NCBI GenBank assembly: GCA_963665915.2 | Contig: CAXXSG010000009.1 | Coordinates: 1-64,000 of the forward strand | DNA from: JAFGRU01 sp963665915 | GTDB taxonomy: Bacteria > Desulfobacterota > Desulfuromonadia > Desulfuromonadales > JAAYDE01 | Direction of reading: 5' to 3' | Length of the DNA stretch: 64,000 nucleotides | Shown here: positions 9,829-19,814 of the stretch, piece after piece | Layout of the letters: each line of letters starts with the position of its first letter | Numbering within the stretch: the first letter of the stretch is position 1 | Notes under the pieces: model-generated | Told to the model about the DNA's origin: nothing | Seen by the model: only the letters and a program-made list of their open reading frames with translations | Database searches by the model: none | Position numbers and translations under genes: made by a program

Positions 9829-11058
9829 TCAAAAAAAATCGCCAAACCACTCTCTCATCCTGCGTATAACCTTGGAAAACATGTTGTCCTGTCCGATGGT
9901 AAAATTTCGCGCTTCCATATTGCGGCTGCCGTATTTGACCAGCCCCACGCCAGTTGCGAAAATCGGTGAATTGACCACATCCGTAAGGCCGCCGAAATCC
10001 CTTGGGTTTCCGCGCCGCACGGGAAGATTGAAAATCTGTTCCGCCATTTCCGGCATCCCCGGGAGAATCGACGTTCCACCGGTCAGGACAACCCCGGATG
10101 CGATCAGGTCGCCGTAGCCGCTGTGGCGGATTTCCTGATCCGCGAGGGTAAATATTTCTTCGACCCGTGGCTCGAGAATCTCGGTGAGCAATTGGCGGGA
10201 AAGGGTTCGCGGCTCCCGCCCTCCGACGGAGGGCACTTCAATGGTGTCGTTCTTGCCCACCATGGACCCAAGAGCGCAACCGAATTCCCTTTTGATCTTT
10301 TCAGCTTCCGCCATCGGCGTTCTCAGGCCCACAGCGATATCATTGGTCAGATGATTGCCGCCAAGTGAGAGAACCGCGGAGTGGCGGATCGAACCTTCAA
10401 CAAATATCGCGATGTCGGTTGTGCCCCCGCCGATGTCGAGGAGGGCCACACCCAGTTCCGTTTCTTCGGGTGAGAGCACCGCTTCCGAAGAGGCCAACTG
10501 CTCGAGAACGATATCAGCCACATCGACGCCCGCGCCGTTGCAGCATTTGATAATATTCTGGGCGCTCGCCACCGCTCCGGTGACAATATGAACCTTGGCT
10601 TCGAGACGCACCCCGCGCATGCCCAGGGGCTCCTTGATGCCGTCCTGATCGTCGATAATATATTCCTGGGGAAGGATATGAACGACCTCCCGATCCATGG
10701 GGATGGCGATGGCTTTGGCGGCATCAATGACGCGCCGGATATCATCCTGAGTGACCTCCCGATCCTTGACGGCGATCACCCCCTGAGAATTGAAGCTCTT
10801 GATATGCCCCCCGGCAATCCCGGCAAAGACCGAACGGATTTCGCAGCCGGCCATCAGCTCCGCCTCCTGGATCGCTTTTTTGATCGCGGTGACCGTGCTT
10901 TCAATATTGATCACCACGCCCTTGCGCAGACCTTTGGAGGGACTGCTTCCTATGCCGACGATTTCCAGCCCCTCATCCGTCACATTCCCGACAATGGCAC
11001 ATATCTTTGTTGTGCCGACGTCCAACCCCACGATGAGGTTATCTTGCTTGCTGGCCAT
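9829..11058 (-). CDS. ftsA: cell division protein FtsA
   Basis: Actin-like ATPase that tethers FtsZ to the inner membrane and recruits later divisome proteins. Seen: the phosphate-1 loop GLDVGTTKICAIVG (about residues 11-24), the phosphate-2 DIGGGTTDIAIF, the adenosine motif LTGGTSILPGM and, at the extreme C-terminus, the amphipathic membrane-targeting helix (FSKVIRRMREWFGDFF). 409 aa, typical. Lies between ftsQ (29 bases upstream) and ftsZ. Confidence 0.98.
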   Translation of the reverse strand: MASKQDNLIVGLDVGTTKICAIVGNVTDEGLEIVGIGSSPSKGLRKGVVINIESTVTAIKKAIQEAELMAGCEIRSVFAGIAGGHIKSFNSQGVIAVKDREVTQDDIRRVIDAAKAIAIPMDREVVHILPQEYIIDDQDGIKEPLGMRGVRLEAKVHIVTGAVASAQNIIKCCNGAGVDVADIVLEQLASSEAVLSPEETELGVALLDIGGGTTDIAIFVEGSIRHSAVLSLGGNHLTNDIAVGLRTPMAEAEKIKREFGCALGSMVGKNDTIEVPSVGGREPRTLSRQLLTEILEPRVEEIFTLADQEIRHSGYGDLIASGVVLTGGTSILPGMPEMAEQIFNLPVRRGNPRDFGGLTDVVNSPIFATGVGLVKYGSRNMEARNFTIGQDNMFSKVIRRMREWFGDFF

Positions 11059-11087
11059 TTCTGTTCCTCCCCCTGTTTTTTTGCCTT

Positions 11088-11921
11088 TTAACGAACTCCC
11101 CGGGGATCAAATTTCACAATGACCCGGTCCAGTACATTCAAATCAACATGTTTCAGATATGAAAACCGCGGCTTGAGTTCCGGATAAACCTTTTCAAGCC
11201 GGTCAAGTTTTTTGGAATAATGTTCCGTCCCGAAGCGGATTGGAATACCGCCGGGATGAGAATAAACGTAAAGTCCGTCCTTCCGGTCGACATGGATTTC
11301 CGAAACATCCCCCGTCCCGAAGCGAACCCGCCCTTTCATCTTTTGCAGAAGACTCAGGGCCGACATCAGCATCCCTTTCGTCTCCTCGGGATCACTCAGC
11401 AGGAGGTTACGCTGGATGCCGCTGATCACCGGGAAATCAAGACTGTCGCCAGCTTCCAGAACTTTGAACAGTTCTCCGTAACGATCCACATAGTAGAAAT
11501 GGTCAAGCTTGACAATCGCCTCGGGAGTCCTTTCCTCGATGCGGATGCGCAGGTCATGGGGAAAATTGCGCTCCACCACGGCCGAGCGCACCCAGGGCAG
11601 CCGTTCGATCCTCAGTCCGACCTCGGCCGGGCTCACCTCGAAGAGGTTCATGCCGATCTGGACTTCGCCCACGGAAAGGAGTCCTTCCCGGGACAGGCGT
11701 CCATTGTTTTCGATACCAATTTTTTCAAGGCGGAAAAAGTCGGACTTCATCAGTTCGCCGCCGCCCAGAAAAACCCCCCCGCCAACCAGCACGAAAGAGA
11801 TCAGGTAGGCAATCACCATCAGACCGTTGCGCAAGCCTGTTTTCCAGCTGAAGCTCGATTTTCTTTTTTTCCGGCGGTTAACCTTCTTTTTGGCCGGTTT
11901 GGAAAACGTCATGTCACGCAT
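11088..11921 (-). CDS. ftsQ: cell division protein FtsQ
   Basis: Bitopic divisome scaffold linking early and late division proteins. A basic cytoplasmic tail (KPAKKKVNRRKKRK) is followed by one membrane span (about residues 33-54), then the POTRA domain beginning FRLEKIGIENNGRLS and the beta domain with VRIEERTPEAIV. The start at 11921 (MRDMTF) is preferred: it has GGAG seven bases upstream and overlaps the ddl stop, which suggests translational coupling; an upstream in-frame Met would extend 25 residues into ddl with no ribosome-binding site. 277 aa. Confidence 0.94.
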   Translation of the reverse strand: MRDMTFSKPAKKKVNRRKKRKSSFSWKTGLRNGLMVIAYLISFVLVGGGVFLGGGELMKSDFFRLEKIGIENNGRLSREGLLSVGEVQIGMNLFEVSPAEVGLRIERLPWVRSAVVERNFPHDLRIRIEERTPEAIVKLDHFYYVDRYGELFKVLEAGDSLDFPVISGIQRNLLLSDPEETKGMLMSALSLLQKMKGRVRFGTGDVSEIHVDRKDGLYVYSHPGGIPIRFGTEHYSKKLDRLEKVYPELKPRFSYLKHVDLNVLDRVIVKFDPRGVR

Positions 11922-12861
11922 AAATTTCTCCGCCCACCTTGAGGGAAGCCCCCTCCAGCATCTGCACAACCAGCTCGGCAAAGGGAATGCCGGCATTGGC
12001 CGAGGCTTTGGGGAGCAGGCTCGTTTCCGTCATACCGGGAATGGTGTTGATTTCCAGGCAATAGGGGGTTTCGCCGTCAAGCATGAAATCGACCCGGGCA
12101 GCGCCGTCGCACTGCAGAGCCGTGTAAGCCCGGACCGCAACATCCTTGATTTTGCGGTTGAGATTTTCATCCAGGGGAGCCGGCAAAAGATACTCCGTCT
12201 GCCCTGAAATGTACTTGGCCGTATAATCATAAAAACCGCTCTTCGGTCTGATCTCAATTACCGGAAGCGCCTTTCCATCTAATACACTGACTGTAATCTC
12301 TTTGCCGGAGATATATTTTTCCACCAGAACCTTCCTGTCATAACGGAGAGAGCCCTCAATAGCGACCTCAATATCCTCGGCCTTGTCGATGATGCTGATC
12401 CCCAGGGTCGAACCCTCCTGATTCGGCTTGACAACCACCGGGTACCAGTCCTGAACACTTTCCAGCAAGGGAGCCATATCATCCCCGGGCTGGAAAAGCC
12501 TGCAATCCGGAGTCGGAATGCCGTGGAATCTGAATATCTTTTTCGACATCCATTTATCCATGGCCAGACTGGAAGCCAGCACCCCGCTCCCGGTGTAGGG
12601 AATCTTGAGCATTTCAAGCAGTCCCTGGATTGTCCCGTCTTCGCCGTAGCAGCCATGCAGGGCGATGAAAACCACCTCCACTTTTTCCTGCACAAGTCGT
12701 CCGGCGAGGTCACGGTCTACATCGATAGCCAGGGCGGGAAGGCCTTGTTCCTCCAGGGCGGCCAGAACCGCCCGTCCCGTCTTCAGGGAAATCTCCCGTT
12801 CCGCGGAGCAGCCTCCCAGCAGAACGGCGATTCTTTTATGTTTGAGTTCTTCCCGTTTCAT
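11914..12861 (-). CDS. ddl: D-alanine--D-alanine ligase
   Basis: ATP-grasp enzyme making D-Ala-D-Ala for the MurF reaction in the cytoplasm. Seen: N-terminal VLLGGCSAEREISL, the substrate loop LHGCYGEDGTIQG, the ATP-grasp stretch VVKPNQEGSTLGIS, GKEITVSVLDG, and the metal-binding end LEINTIPGMTE followed by SLLPKA. 315 aa, the short DdlB-like form usual within dcw clusters. Its last codons overlap ftsQ; murB ends 31 bases upstream. Confidence 0.97.
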   Translation of the reverse strand: MKREELKHKRIAVLLGGCSAEREISLKTGRAVLAALEEQGLPALAIDVDRDLAGRLVQEKVEVVFIALHGCYGEDGTIQGLLEMLKIPYTGSGVLASSLAMDKWMSKKIFRFHGIPTPDCRLFQPGDDMAPLLESVQDWYPVVVKPNQEGSTLGISIIDKAEDIEVAIEGSLRYDRKVLVEKYISGKEITVSVLDGKALPVIEIRPKSGFYDYTAKYISGQTEYLLPAPLDENLNRKIKDVAVRAYTALQCDGAARVDFMLDGETPYCLEINTIPGMTETSLLPKASANAGIPFAELVVQMLEGASLKVGGEIYA

Positions 12862-12892
12862 TCGAGTTTTCCAGTCAGGTTAAGGATGTAAG

Positions 12893-13801
12893 CTAATCGT
12901 CCTCTCCCACAATTTTCACTTCAGGCTCCAGCAAAATGCCCGTTTTTTCCTGAACCGCCCGGCGGACCTTGTCTATAAGGGCCAGAATGTCCACTGCCTT
13001 CGCCTGCCCACGGTTGACGATAAAGTTGGTATGCTTTTCCGATACTTGCGCATCTCCCACGACAACCCCTCGCATGCCGGCTTCCTCCACCAGTCGCCAG
13101 GCGTTTTCACCCGGCGGATTTCTAAACACCGAACCCGCGGTGGGAACACTGACCTCGTGAACGCGAAGGCGGTAATCGTTCCGTTCGCGGAGGGTTTTTT
13201 TCAGCTCCACAGGATCGCCCGCTGAAAACTTCATCAACACCTCAAGAACAATCTGGTCGCGGTTAAAAGCGGTCGTCCGGTAATTGAAAAAAAGTTCATC
13301 GCGGGTCCAAATTGTTTCCCCTTCCGGCCCCAGCCAAGCCACCTCTTCCACTACGTCCCCGAACTGCTGATGGAAAGCCCCGGCGTTCATGATAACCGCG
13401 CCGCCGACGCTGCCGGGAATCCCATAAAGGTATTCCAGGCCCGCCAGCCCTTTTTCCGCTGCGGTGCGGATCAGATCCGACAGGGACAGGCCGCAACCGG
13501 CTCTAAGCCTGCGGTTTTCCAGCACCTCCAGACGGTTGAGGAGACTGAGATCGAGGACCGCTCCGCGTATGCCCCCGTCCATCACCAGCAGGTTGGTTCC
13601 CGCGCCCAGAGGCATGAAAGATAAATTCTCCTCACGCAGCAACGGAACAGCCAGGATCAGGTCGGCTTTGTCCGCGGGGACGAGAAAAAGGTCGGCCGGG
13701 CCGCCCACCTGCCAGGAGGTGTGGCGCGCCATCGGTTCGTTCCTTAACAGCTCCCCGCGGAAAGTGCCTTGCAACTTGTCAAAGAGCCTCTGAATGGCCA
13801 C
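12893..13801 (-). CDS. murB: UDP-N-acetylenolpyruvoylglucosamine reductase
   Basis: FAD/NADPH enzyme giving UDP-MurNAc, the second committed step to peptidoglycan precursors. Seen: HTSWQVGGPADLF, the FAD-binding PLGAGTNLLV, GIPGSVGGAVIMNAGAF, the catalytic serine context AGSVFRNP and the C-terminal Glu in EPEVKIVG. At 302 aa and lacking the extra loop of the E. coli enzyme it is a type II MurB. Its start abuts the murC stop with no gap (13801/13802), so the pair is likely translationally coupled. Confidence 0.97.
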   Translation of the reverse strand: MAIQRLFDKLQGTFRGELLRNEPMARHTSWQVGGPADLFLVPADKADLILAVPLLREENLSFMPLGAGTNLLVMDGGIRGAVLDLSLLNRLEVLENRRLRAGCGLSLSDLIRTAAEKGLAGLEYLYGIPGSVGGAVIMNAGAFHQQFGDVVEEVAWLGPEGETIWTRDELFFNYRTTAFNRDQIVLEVLMKFSAGDPVELKKTLRERNDYRLRVHEVSVPTAGSVFRNPPGENAWRLVEEAGMRGVVVGDAQVSEKHTNFIVNRGQAKAVDILALIDKVRRAVQEKTGILLEPEVKIVGEDD

Positions 13802-15175
13802 TCAAATTTCCTTGTGCCGGCGGATGAACTCGGTGCCGACCTGCCAGACGTTGCCTGCCCCCATGGTGATGACCAAATCCCCTTTTTCCACTTCGGAGAG
13901 AAGATGTTCAACCGCCTCTTCCTGATCGGGGCGGTAACAGATATCCCGATGCCCGTGACGAATGATTCCCTCGGCCAGATCTTTGGCGCTGACTCCGGGA
14001 ATGGGGTCCTCACCGGCCGCATAAATATCCATCAGGATCAATGAGTCGGCGTTGTAGAAGGCCTTTACGAATTCGTCGAAAAGCGCCTTGGTCCGGGAAT
14101 AGCGGTGGGGCTGAAAAACCGCCACGATGCGCCGGTCGAAACCGGAGCGCGCCGCCGAGAGAGTCGCCTTGATCTCGGTCGGATGATGGGCGTAATCGTC
14201 CACCACCAGGACATCCTCGTCTTCGTATTTGATCTGGAAGCGGCGCTGAACACCGCAGAAGCCGTTGAGGCCTTCGAGAATGTCGTCAAAAGGCATATCG
14301 AGTTCCCTGGCCACGGCAATGGTGGCCAGGGCATTCAAGACATTGTGCTTGCCCGGCATCCGCAAAGTCACCTTGCCGAGCCGTTCCCCTTTGAAAGCGG
14401 GGACGAAGCTGGTGGAAAGAAAGTGGTGTTCAATATCATAGGCACAATAGTCGGCCTGAAAATTCAACCCGTAGGAAACAAAGCGTTTCTTCACCTGGGG
14501 GATCAGGGACTGCACATTTTCATCATCGAGACAGATCACCGCGCGGCCAAAAAAAGGGATCTTGTTGATGAAGGTGATAAAGCTTTCCTTGATCTCGTCG
14601 AGGTTGCTGTAAAAGTCTAGGTGCTCCTCGTCGATGTTCGTGACAACAGCGATAACCGGACTCAACTGCAGGAAAGAGCCGTCCGATTCGTCCGCCTCAG
14701 CGACCAGAAACTTGCCCTGTCCCAGTTTGGCATTGGAGCCGAGAGAGTCGAGCCTGCCGCCGATCACGGCGGTCGGATCGATCCCCCCGTGGGATAGCAC
14801 GGTGGCGACCATGCTGGTGGTCGTGGTCTTGCCGTGAGAGCCCGCCACGGCGATGCCGTATTTCATGCGCATCAGTTCCGCCAGCATTTCCGCCCGGGGG
14901 ATGACGGGGATCAGCTTTTTGTGGGCCGCTTTGACCTCGGGATTTTCCGCCCGAATGGCCGTGGAGGTAACGACAACATCCGCGTCCGCAACATTGTTCT
15001 CATTGTGGCCGAAGGATATTCTCCCCCCGAGATCGGCAAGACGCTGGGTGACCTCGGTCTCTTTCAGATCCGATCCGGAGACTTCATACCCGAGGTTGAG
15101 CAGGACCTCGGCGATGCCGCTCATGCCGATGCCACCAATACCGACAAAGTGTATTCTGCGAATCTTTCCATACAT
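13802..15175 (-). CDS. murC: UDP-N-acetylmuramate--L-alanine ligase
   Basis: Adds L-Ala to UDP-MurNAc using ATP. Seen: the N-terminal Rossmann motif HFVGIGGIGMSGIAEVL, the P-loop GSHGKTTTT (residues 112-120), DEHLDFY, and in the C-terminal domain YAHHPTEIKATL and FQPHRYSRT. 457 aa, normal. Begins 3 bases after murG ends and runs directly into murB. Confidence 0.98.
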   Translation of the reverse strand: MYGKIRRIHFVGIGGIGMSGIAEVLLNLGYEVSGSDLKETEVTQRLADLGGRISFGHNENNVADADVVVTSTAIRAENPEVKAAHKKLIPVIPRAEMLAELMRMKYGIAVAGSHGKTTTTSMVATVLSHGGIDPTAVIGGRLDSLGSNAKLGQGKFLVAEADESDGSFLQLSPVIAVVTNIDEEHLDFYSNLDEIKESFITFINKIPFFGRAVICLDDENVQSLIPQVKKRFVSYGLNFQADYCAYDIEHHFLSTSFVPAFKGERLGKVTLRMPGKHNVLNALATIAVARELDMPFDDILEGLNGFCGVQRRFQIKYEDEDVLVVDDYAHHPTEIKATLSAARSGFDRRIVAVFQPHRYSRTKALFDEFVKAFYNADSLILMDIYAAGEDPIPGVSAKDLAEGIIRHGHRDICYRPDQEEAVEHLLSEVEKGDLVITMGAGNVWQVGTEFIRRHKEI

Positions 15176-15178
15176 GAT

Positions 15179-16258
15179 TCAGTTCTCCCTTTCGCAAGCA
15201 AGAGATCGGCATTCTGAGAGAATCCGTTCCGCTGCATCAGGTTTCCCGAGGGAGCCCATTGCTTCCGCCATTTTTTTCAGGCGCTCGGGATTTGCCAGTA
15301 AATCACGAATATTTTCCGCCAACACTTCCGCTGTCAGGTCCTGTTGCGCCAACAACAGGGCCGCTCCATGCTTTTCCAGAACCGCGGCATTGCGGGTCTG
15401 ATGGTCTCGGGCCGCATGGGGAAAGGGAATCAGAACAGCCGCCCTGCCACACCCGCAAAGTTCCGCAATGGTCGTGGCCCCCGCCCGACAGACAACCAGA
15501 TGGGAAGAGGCGTAGGCCGCCCCCATATCCTGGATAAAAGGGACCACGTGAAAGTTTTTCCAGCCGACGGCCAGATATGCCTGTCGCACCACTTCCTCAT
15601 CCTTCACCCCGGTCTGGTGGATAATTTGGAGTTTTTCCTGCCACTCACCGAGGAGAGGAAGAGCACCGGTCAAGGCCTTATTGATTGCCTCCGCTCCCTG
15701 GCTTCCACCGAAGGCCAGGAGCACCGGGGTGCCTTCAGGAGAGGGACAATCGGCGATCCCTTGACGCAGGGGATTGCCGGTGACCAGGGTTTTTGCGGAA
15801 GAGAAAAAGCCCTCTTGATCCTCAAAGGAGAGACAAATTCGCCCGGCCAGGCGGCCCAGCAGGCGATTGGCCAGGCCCGGTATGGCGTTTTGCTCATGAA
15901 TCAGCATGGCCGTCCCCTTGATCCGTGCCGCCAGAAGAACCGGCGCCGAGGCATAGCCGCCCACCCCCACTACCACATCGGGACCGAAGCGGTTAAGAAT
16001 TTTCAACGACTGGCGGATACTCTGAATCAACATCAAAATAAACCCTATTTTTTTGGCGATACTTTTGCCGACAAAACCTTCGATGCGGATAAGCTCCAGA
16101 GGAAAACCGAGTGCTGGGACCACCCGGGATTCAATTCCCCGTTCCGTACCCACAAACAGAACCTCGGCATCCGGTTCCTCCCTTTTCAGTTCCTGGGCCA
16201 GGGCGACCGCCGGGAAAAGATGCCCCCCCGTACCCCCGCCGGCCAGCAGCAGCCTCAT
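15179..16258 (-). CDS. murG: UDP-GlcNAc:undecaprenyl-PP-MurNAc-pentapeptide GlcNAc transferase
   Basis: GT28 enzyme on the cytoplasmic face of the membrane that turns lipid I into lipid II. Seen: glycine-rich AGGGTGGHLFPAVALAQEL at the N-terminus, GVGGYASAPVLLAA, IHEQNAIPGLANR, the second glycine loop LAFGGSQGAEAIN and the donor-site stretch CRAGATTIAEL...PFPHAARDHQ. 359 aa. Its ATG overlaps the ftsW stop by 4 bases, a coupling arrangement. Confidence 0.98.
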   Translation of the reverse strand: MRLLLAGGGTGGHLFPAVALAQELKREEPDAEVLFVGTERGIESRVVPALGFPLELIRIEGFVGKSIAKKIGFILMLIQSIRQSLKILNRFGPDVVVGVGGYASAPVLLAARIKGTAMLIHEQNAIPGLANRLLGRLAGRICLSFEDQEGFFSSAKTLVTGNPLRQGIADCPSPEGTPVLLAFGGSQGAEAINKALTGALPLLGEWQEKLQIIHQTGVKDEEVVRQAYLAVGWKNFHVVPFIQDMGAAYASSHLVVCRAGATTIAELCGCGRAAVLIPFPHAARDHQTRNAAVLEKHGAALLLAQQDLTAEVLAENIRDLLANPERLKKMAEAMGSLGKPDAAERILSECRSLACEREN

Positions 16259-17361
16259 TTTTTGGCCTCTTTGCTGCGGCTCGAAATGTTGAGCAAAATC
16301 CCCACCGCCAGCAAACTGCAGACGAGACTCGACCCGCCGTACGAGAGGAACGGCAGCGCCATCCCTTTGGGGGGAAGCATCCCCAGCACCACGGCGATAT
16401 TGAGAAATGCCTCCAGCCCGAGAAGAACGGTCAGCCCGAAAGCCAGGTAACGGCCAAATGCGTCTTCCGTATTCAAGGCGATGCGAAAACCCTGAATAAT
16501 CAGGAGCAGGAACATGCTGATCACCACCAGCACGCCGATAAATCCAAGTTCTTCACCCACAATTGAAAAAACAAAATCCGTATGGGCCTCGGGAAGATAA
16601 AAAAGCTTCTGCTTCCCTTCGCCAAGGCCCTGCCCCCAGAGACCTCCGGCTTCGAAAGCGATCTGACTCTGGATAATCTGGTAGCCATAGCTGTCCGGAG
16701 CGTTCCAGGGGTTGAGAAAGGCGAGAATCCGTTCCCGTCGATAGGGGACATTCATGATGGCGAAATAGAGAAAAGGGACCATCATGAGGACGATGGTAAA
16801 GAGGTAGCGGAGCTTGACCCCGGCAATGATCATGATGAGGATCCCGACAGCCGCCAGGACCATGGCGCTCCCGAGATCCGGTTCCATAAGAATGAGCAGA
16901 AGCATTGTGGTCAGGACCAACATATAGGGAAGAAATCCCAGTTTGAAGCTCTTGATCTTCTGTTCCTTTTTGGTCAGGGAGTGAGCCATATAAATGATCA
17001 GAGCCAGTTTGGCCAGTTCCGAGGGCTGAAAAGAAATCCCCCCGAAGTGGAACCAGCGCACCGCGCCATTGATCTCCCTCCCCATGCCGGGAAAAAGAAT
17101 CAGGGCAAGAAGACCGATGCTGAACAGCAGGAAGGGTACAGCTACTTTCCGCAGATGGCGGTAGTCGAAAAACATGGCGAAACTCATGAGGAGGAAGCCT
17201 ACCACCACGAACAGTCCCTGCCTTTTGAGATAATGGAATCCGTCGGCAAAACGGTCGCCCGCCACTACCGCGGAAGCGGAATAAACCATGATCACGCCGA
17301 AACAGCTGAGGACCACCGCCAGAAGCAGGATGGTTATGTCGAAATTCTTACGCAGGACCAT
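16255..17361 (-). CDS. ftsW: septal peptidoglycan glycosyltransferase FtsW (SEDS family)
   Basis: Polytopic SEDS polymerase that works with the FtsI transpeptidase at the septum. About ten hydrophobic helices; conserved pieces include FFDYRHLRK, SFQPSELAKLALIIYMA, the LMEPDLGSAMV loop and the C-terminal LPPKGMALPFLSYGGSSL. 368 aa. The start overlaps the end of murD by 14 bases, and the stop overlaps murG. FtsW rather than RodA is favoured by the location inside dcw between murD and murG. Confidence 0.97.
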   Translation of the reverse strand: MVLRKNFDITILLLAVVLSCFGVIMVYSASAVVAGDRFADGFHYLKRQGLFVVVGFLLMSFAMFFDYRHLRKVAVPFLLFSIGLLALILFPGMGREINGAVRWFHFGGISFQPSELAKLALIIYMAHSLTKKEQKIKSFKLGFLPYMLVLTTMLLLILMEPDLGSAMVLAAVGILIMIIAGVKLRYLFTIVLMMVPFLYFAIMNVPYRRERILAFLNPWNAPDSYGYQIIQSQIAFEAGGLWGQGLGEGKQKLFYLPEAHTDFVFSIVGEELGFIGVLVVISMFLLLIIQGFRIALNTEDAFGRYLAFGLTVLLGLEAFLNIAVVLGMLPPKGMALPFLSYGGSSLVCSLLAVGILLNISSRSKEAKK

Positions 17362-18727
17362 GATTCACCACACCGGGCCCTTCGTGAAGGCCCAAAACCA
17401 GCTCAGAAAAAATCCGCCCTCGCTCTTCGAAATTCGCAAACATGTCAAAACTGGAACAAGCCGGGGAAAGGAGCACGGAACCGCCGGGATCGGTAAGGGC
17501 GTGAGCCATGCGGACGGCCTCCTCCAGGGAGTCCAGGACACGGGTCCTGGTGAGATCGCCAAGAACCTCGCGCATCCGTTCGGCGGCCTGCCCGATGAGA
17601 AGAAGTTGGGCGACTTTCTCCCGGACCGGGCCGCACAGCGGGGTGTAATCACCCCCCTTATCCTTGCCGCCGGCAATCAGGGTCACCGGAGCGGCAAGAC
17701 CGGCCAAACTCTTGACCACGCTACCGACATTGGTCCCCTTGGAGTCGTTGTACCACTTCACCCCGTTCAACTCGCGAACCAGTTTCATACGATGCTCCAG
17801 GCCGGGAAAATCACACACCGCCTGCCACGCCGTCCGGGCCGGACAGCCTTCCAGAAGCGGCGGAATCAGGGCAGCCATGACATTCTCCAGGTTGTGCATC
17901 CCCTTGAGCTTCAGTTCACTGATAGGGAATTTTTCTTCAGCCTCCCCGTCTCTCCAGACAATTGTCTCCCCGTCCAGGCACATCCCCTGGGGGAGACCGC
18001 TGCGGGAGGAAAAGAGAACCTTACGCGCACGGACAGCACCGGCGATCTCCATAACCCTGGAGTCATCGGCATTGAGCACCGCCGTGTCTTCCGCGCTCAT
18101 GTTGCTGAAGAGATTGGCTTTGGCCGCCACATACGCGTCCATAGCCGGATAGCGATCGAGGTGATCTTCCGTGATGTTGAGGAGAACACCGTAGCGAGGC
18201 CGGAAATCGTTGAGGACTTCAAGTTGAAACGAGGATACCTCCGCGACCAGCCATGCCCAATGATCCATTTCAGCGGCCTCTATCAGTGGAATTCCCAGAT
18301 TGCCGCCGACAAAGGTTCTTTTCCCCCATCTTTTGAAAACCTCGCCCATCAAAGACGTCGTAGTCGATTTGCCGTTGGTTCCGGTTATGGCCACCAGGGG
18401 CGCGGAAAGCTCCTGAAAAGCAAACTCAATTTCGCCCATGACGGGAATCCCGCATGCCATGGCCGCCTCCAGGCAGGGAATCGTCAGTGGAACCCCGGGG
18501 CTGATGACTATCAGGTCGGCATTTTCAAACACCTCCCGGGTATGCCCCCCGAGGTCGAATTGGATACCAAGAGCGGAAAGACTCGCAAGCCCTTCAATCT
18601 GATCAGCCAGATTTTTGTCGGAGAGAATCACCTCGGCATACCTGCCGCGCAGATAACGGCTCAGAGCAAAGCCTGTACAGCCCGCTCCGACGACAACCAC
18701 CGTTTTCCCTCCGAGATTGAGTTTCAT
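17348..18727 (-). CDS. murD: UDP-N-acetylmuramoylalanine--D-glutamate ligase
   Basis: Adds D-Glu to UDP-MurNAc-L-Ala in the cytoplasm. Seen: VVVGAGCTGFALSRYL (Rossmann, residues 10-25), the P-loop ITGTNGKSTTT (about 114-124), NITEDHLDRY, GLEHRMK and YNDSKGTN followed by LIAGGKDKG in the C-terminal domain. 459 aa. One base separates it from mraY. Confidence 0.98.
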   Translation of the reverse strand: MKLNLGGKTVVVVGAGCTGFALSRYLRGRYAEVILSDKNLADQIEGLASLSALGIQFDLGGHTREVFENADLIVISPGVPLTIPCLEAAMACGIPVMGEIEFAFQELSAPLVAITGTNGKSTTTSLMGEVFKRWGKRTFVGGNLGIPLIEAAEMDHWAWLVAEVSSFQLEVLNDFRPRYGVLLNITEDHLDRYPAMDAYVAAKANLFSNMSAEDTAVLNADDSRVMEIAGAVRARKVLFSSRSGLPQGMCLDGETIVWRDGEAEEKFPISELKLKGMHNLENVMAALIPPLLEGCPARTAWQAVCDFPGLEHRMKLVRELNGVKWYNDSKGTNVGSVVKSLAGLAAPVTLIAGGKDKGGDYTPLCGPVREKVAQLLLIGQAAERMREVLGDLTRTRVLDSLEEAVRMAHALTDPGGSVLLSPACSSFDMFANFEERGRIFSELVLGLHEGPGVVNHGPA

Positions 18728-18728
18728 G

Positions 18729-19805
18729 TCACCTCAGCTTCAGGGTGGACAGGGCCACCAGAGCCAGAATGATGCTGATAATCCAGAAACGGACGATAAT
18801 CTTCGGCTCCGGCCAACCTTTGAGCTCAAAATGATGGTGAATGGGCGCCATCCTGAAAATCCTTTTTCCCAACAGGCGGTAAGAGGCGACCTGAAAAATG
18901 ACCGAAAGGGTCTCAAGCACAAAAATCCCGCCGACAATCACCAGCACGAGCTCATGCTTGGTTATCACCGCCACTGTCCCGAGAGCGCCGCCGAGAGCCA
19001 GGCTCCCCACATCCCCCATGAAAACCTGGGCGGGGTAGGTGTTGAACCAGAGAAAGCCAAGTCCCGCACCGATCATCGCACCGCAGAAAATGGCCAACTC
19101 CCCCGCGCCCTGGATGTTGCTGATTTGAAGATAGTCGGCAAGACGGGCATTCCCGGCCAGATAGGCGAAGAGGAGATAAGTCCCGGAGGCGATAATCGTG
19201 GGACCGATTGCCAGCCCGTCGAGGCCATCGGTGAGGTTGACGGCATTGCCCGCTCCGACGATCACGAGCATGGAAAAGGGAATGAAAAAAAGTCCCAGTT
19301 CGGGCCTCAGATTTTTAAAGAAAGGGAACATCAGGGTCGTCTCAAACGGGGAATAGGCAAAAAGGATCAGGGCGGCGACAAAAGCAATGCCCATCAACCA
19401 GATCATTTTCACCCCTGCTGATAACCCGTCACTGTCTTTATCTTTGATTTTGCGCCAGTCGTCCACAAAGCCGACAATCCCGAACCCAACGGTGGTCAGA
19501 AGCGTGATCCAGATGTAAATATTGCTCAAATCCACCCATAGAAGGGTCGGTATGACAACGGCCAGAAGGATGAGGGTCCCCCCCATGGTGGGAGTACCCG
19601 CTTTTTTCAGATGTGATTCCGGGCCAAGTTTCCGGATGGATTCCCCGATCTGAAGACTGGACAACTTGGATATCAACCAGGGCCCGATTATAAAAGAAAT
19701 GATCAGGGCCGTTATCGTCGCATAGATCGCCCGAAAGGTTATGTACCGGAATACATAAAAACCGGAAAATTCAGTATGTAACGGGTACAAAAGATGATAA
19801 AGCAC
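18729..19805 (-). CDS. mraY: phospho-MurNAc-pentapeptide transferase MraY
   Basis: Integral membrane enzyme joining UDP-MurNAc-pentapeptide to undecaprenyl phosphate, forming lipid I. About ten membrane spans. Active-site features are visible: TPTMGG near residue 73, the aspartates in FVDDWRKIK (about 134-142), NLTDGLDGLAIGP and the cytoplasmic histidine loop PIHHHFELKG near the C-terminus. 358 aa, typical. Ten bases behind murF, one before murD. Confidence 0.98.
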   Translation of the reverse strand: MLYHLLYPLHTEFSGFYVFRYITFRAIYATITALIISFIIGPWLISKLSSLQIGESIRKLGPESHLKKAGTPTMGGTLILLAVVIPTLLWVDLSNIYIWITLLTTVGFGIVGFVDDWRKIKDKDSDGLSAGVKMIWLMGIAFVAALILFAYSPFETTLMFPFFKNLRPELGLFFIPFSMLVIVGAGNAVNLTDGLDGLAIGPTIIASGTYLLFAYLAGNARLADYLQISNIQGAGELAIFCGAMIGAGLGFLWFNTYPAQVFMGDVGSLALGGALGTVAVITKHELVLVIVGGIFVLETLSVIFQVASYRLLGKRIFRMAPIHHHFELKGWPEPKIIVRFWIISIILALVALSTLKLR

Positions 19806-19814
19806 AGTATCCTC